DNA from: Pseudomonas cremoris
GTDB lineage: Bacteria > Pseudomonadota > Gammaproteobacteria > Pseudomonadales > Pseudomonadaceae
Assembly (NCBI RefSeq): GCF_014230465.1
Contig: NZ_JAAXCY010000012.1
Coordinates: forward strand, 1-64,000
Length of the DNA: 64,000 bases
Direction: 5' to 3'
In this document: piece by piece, positions 63,865 through 64,000 of the stretch
Layout of the letters: each line of letters starts with the position of its first letter
How positions within the stretch are numbered: position 1 is the first letter of the stretch
Notes under the pieces: model-generated
Seen by the model: the letters and a program-made list of their open reading frames with translations, nothing else
Databases searched by the model: none
What the model was told of the DNA's origin: nothing
Position numbers and translations under genes: made by a program

Positions 63865-64000
63865 TAGTAGGCTCGCCCTGCCGCTCTTCGCAGGGCGGGG
63901 GCATGGGTGTGCTTGAGGTCTTCACGCAACCCGGTGATCAGGTTGCAAATGGCTCGACTGCTGTCGAGTTTATCGGCGTTTATACCTTTGACTTCCAAAT
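63861..64000 (-). CDS. 3' end of an unidentified gene at the right edge
   Basis: On the minus strand one frame is open from the edge to a TAG at 63861-63863. The last residues read KLDSSRAICNLITGLREDL, then KHTHAPALRRAAGRAYY. The other two minus frames hit stops quickly. At least 46 residues, continuing outside the window. Not recognised; it may be a small Pseudomonas-specific protein. It overlaps the convergent membrane protein gene by four bases. Confidence 0.4.
   Translation of the reverse strand, partial: LEVKGINADKLDSSRAICNLITGLREDLKHTHAPALRRAAGRAYY

Overview
The window is chromosomal DNA of a fluorescent Pseudomonas, most likely of the P. fluorescens group. The evidence is high-GC coding sequence with Shine-Dalgarno starts, a complete mannitol/arabitol operon of the mtlEFGKDYZ type, a MuxABC-OpmB efflux operon, the GlgE alpha-glucan genes, Pseudomonas-type small families (DUF2790, DUF3203-like) and seven copies of one 86-88 bp REP doublet (REPIN). 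Genes are tightly packed on both strands. No gene-free stretch exceeds 300 bases, and no tRNA, rRNA, CRISPR array, insertion sequence or prophage was seen.

Layout. 1-12.1 kb: the 3' end of nrdB, a DUF1289 protein, an orphan pyruvate-dehydrogenase-type E1, a methyltransferase, phosphatidylcholine synthase, a TSUP exporter, nudC with a dienoyl-CoA isomerase-like crotonase, a ClC transporter, a UPF0149 protein and a free-standing EPSP synthase. 12.1-21.9 kb: small regulatory modules. These are a tautomerase; a LysR gene whose tail is cut by an in-frame stop; a divergent TetR/quinone-reductase pair with tandem operator-like repeats; a GNAT protein; a divergent LysR/MFS pair; a GntR-regulated L-2-hydroxyglutarate oxidase with an MHS transporter; and a CAP-domain protein. 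22-25.4 kb: a soluble hybrid histidine kinase and a diguanylate cyclase.

25.5-33.2 kb: glgE-treS/pep2-glgB, which turn trehalose into maltose, maltose-1-phosphate, linear glucan and finally branched glucan. 33.4-41 kb: a proline-rich micro-protein, MgtC, a DUF3203-like protein, ccoG with a predicted Anr site, a MocR-type regulator, an SDR and an MHYT-GGDEF-EAL protein. 41.3-50.3 kb: muxA-muxB-muxC-opmB, translationally coupled by 4-bp overlaps. 50.4-52.4 kb: tpx with a clear terminator, and a glycosyltransferase.

52.5-62.6 kb: the mannitol locus. mtlR (AraC family) is followed by an unrelated small gene, then a regulated promoter, then the ABC transporter (mtlE, F, G, K), the polyol dehydrogenase (mtlD), xylulokinase (mtlY) and fructokinase (mtlZ). 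Together they import mannitol or arabitol, oxidise it to fructose or xylulose, and phosphorylate the ketose. REPINs sit at mtlE/mtlF and mtlD/mtlY. 62.6-64 kb: two tandem DUF2790 secreted mini-proteins with matching promoter elements, a small membrane protein, and the 3' end of one more gene.

The items most worth following up are the bipartite 22-bp repeat overlapping a sigma70 promoter before mtlE, the duplicated control region of the DUF2790 pair, the matching GntR sites before the GntR gene and lhgO, the extra TTG-started EPSP synthase, the in-frame stop in the LysR gene, and REPINs inside operons.
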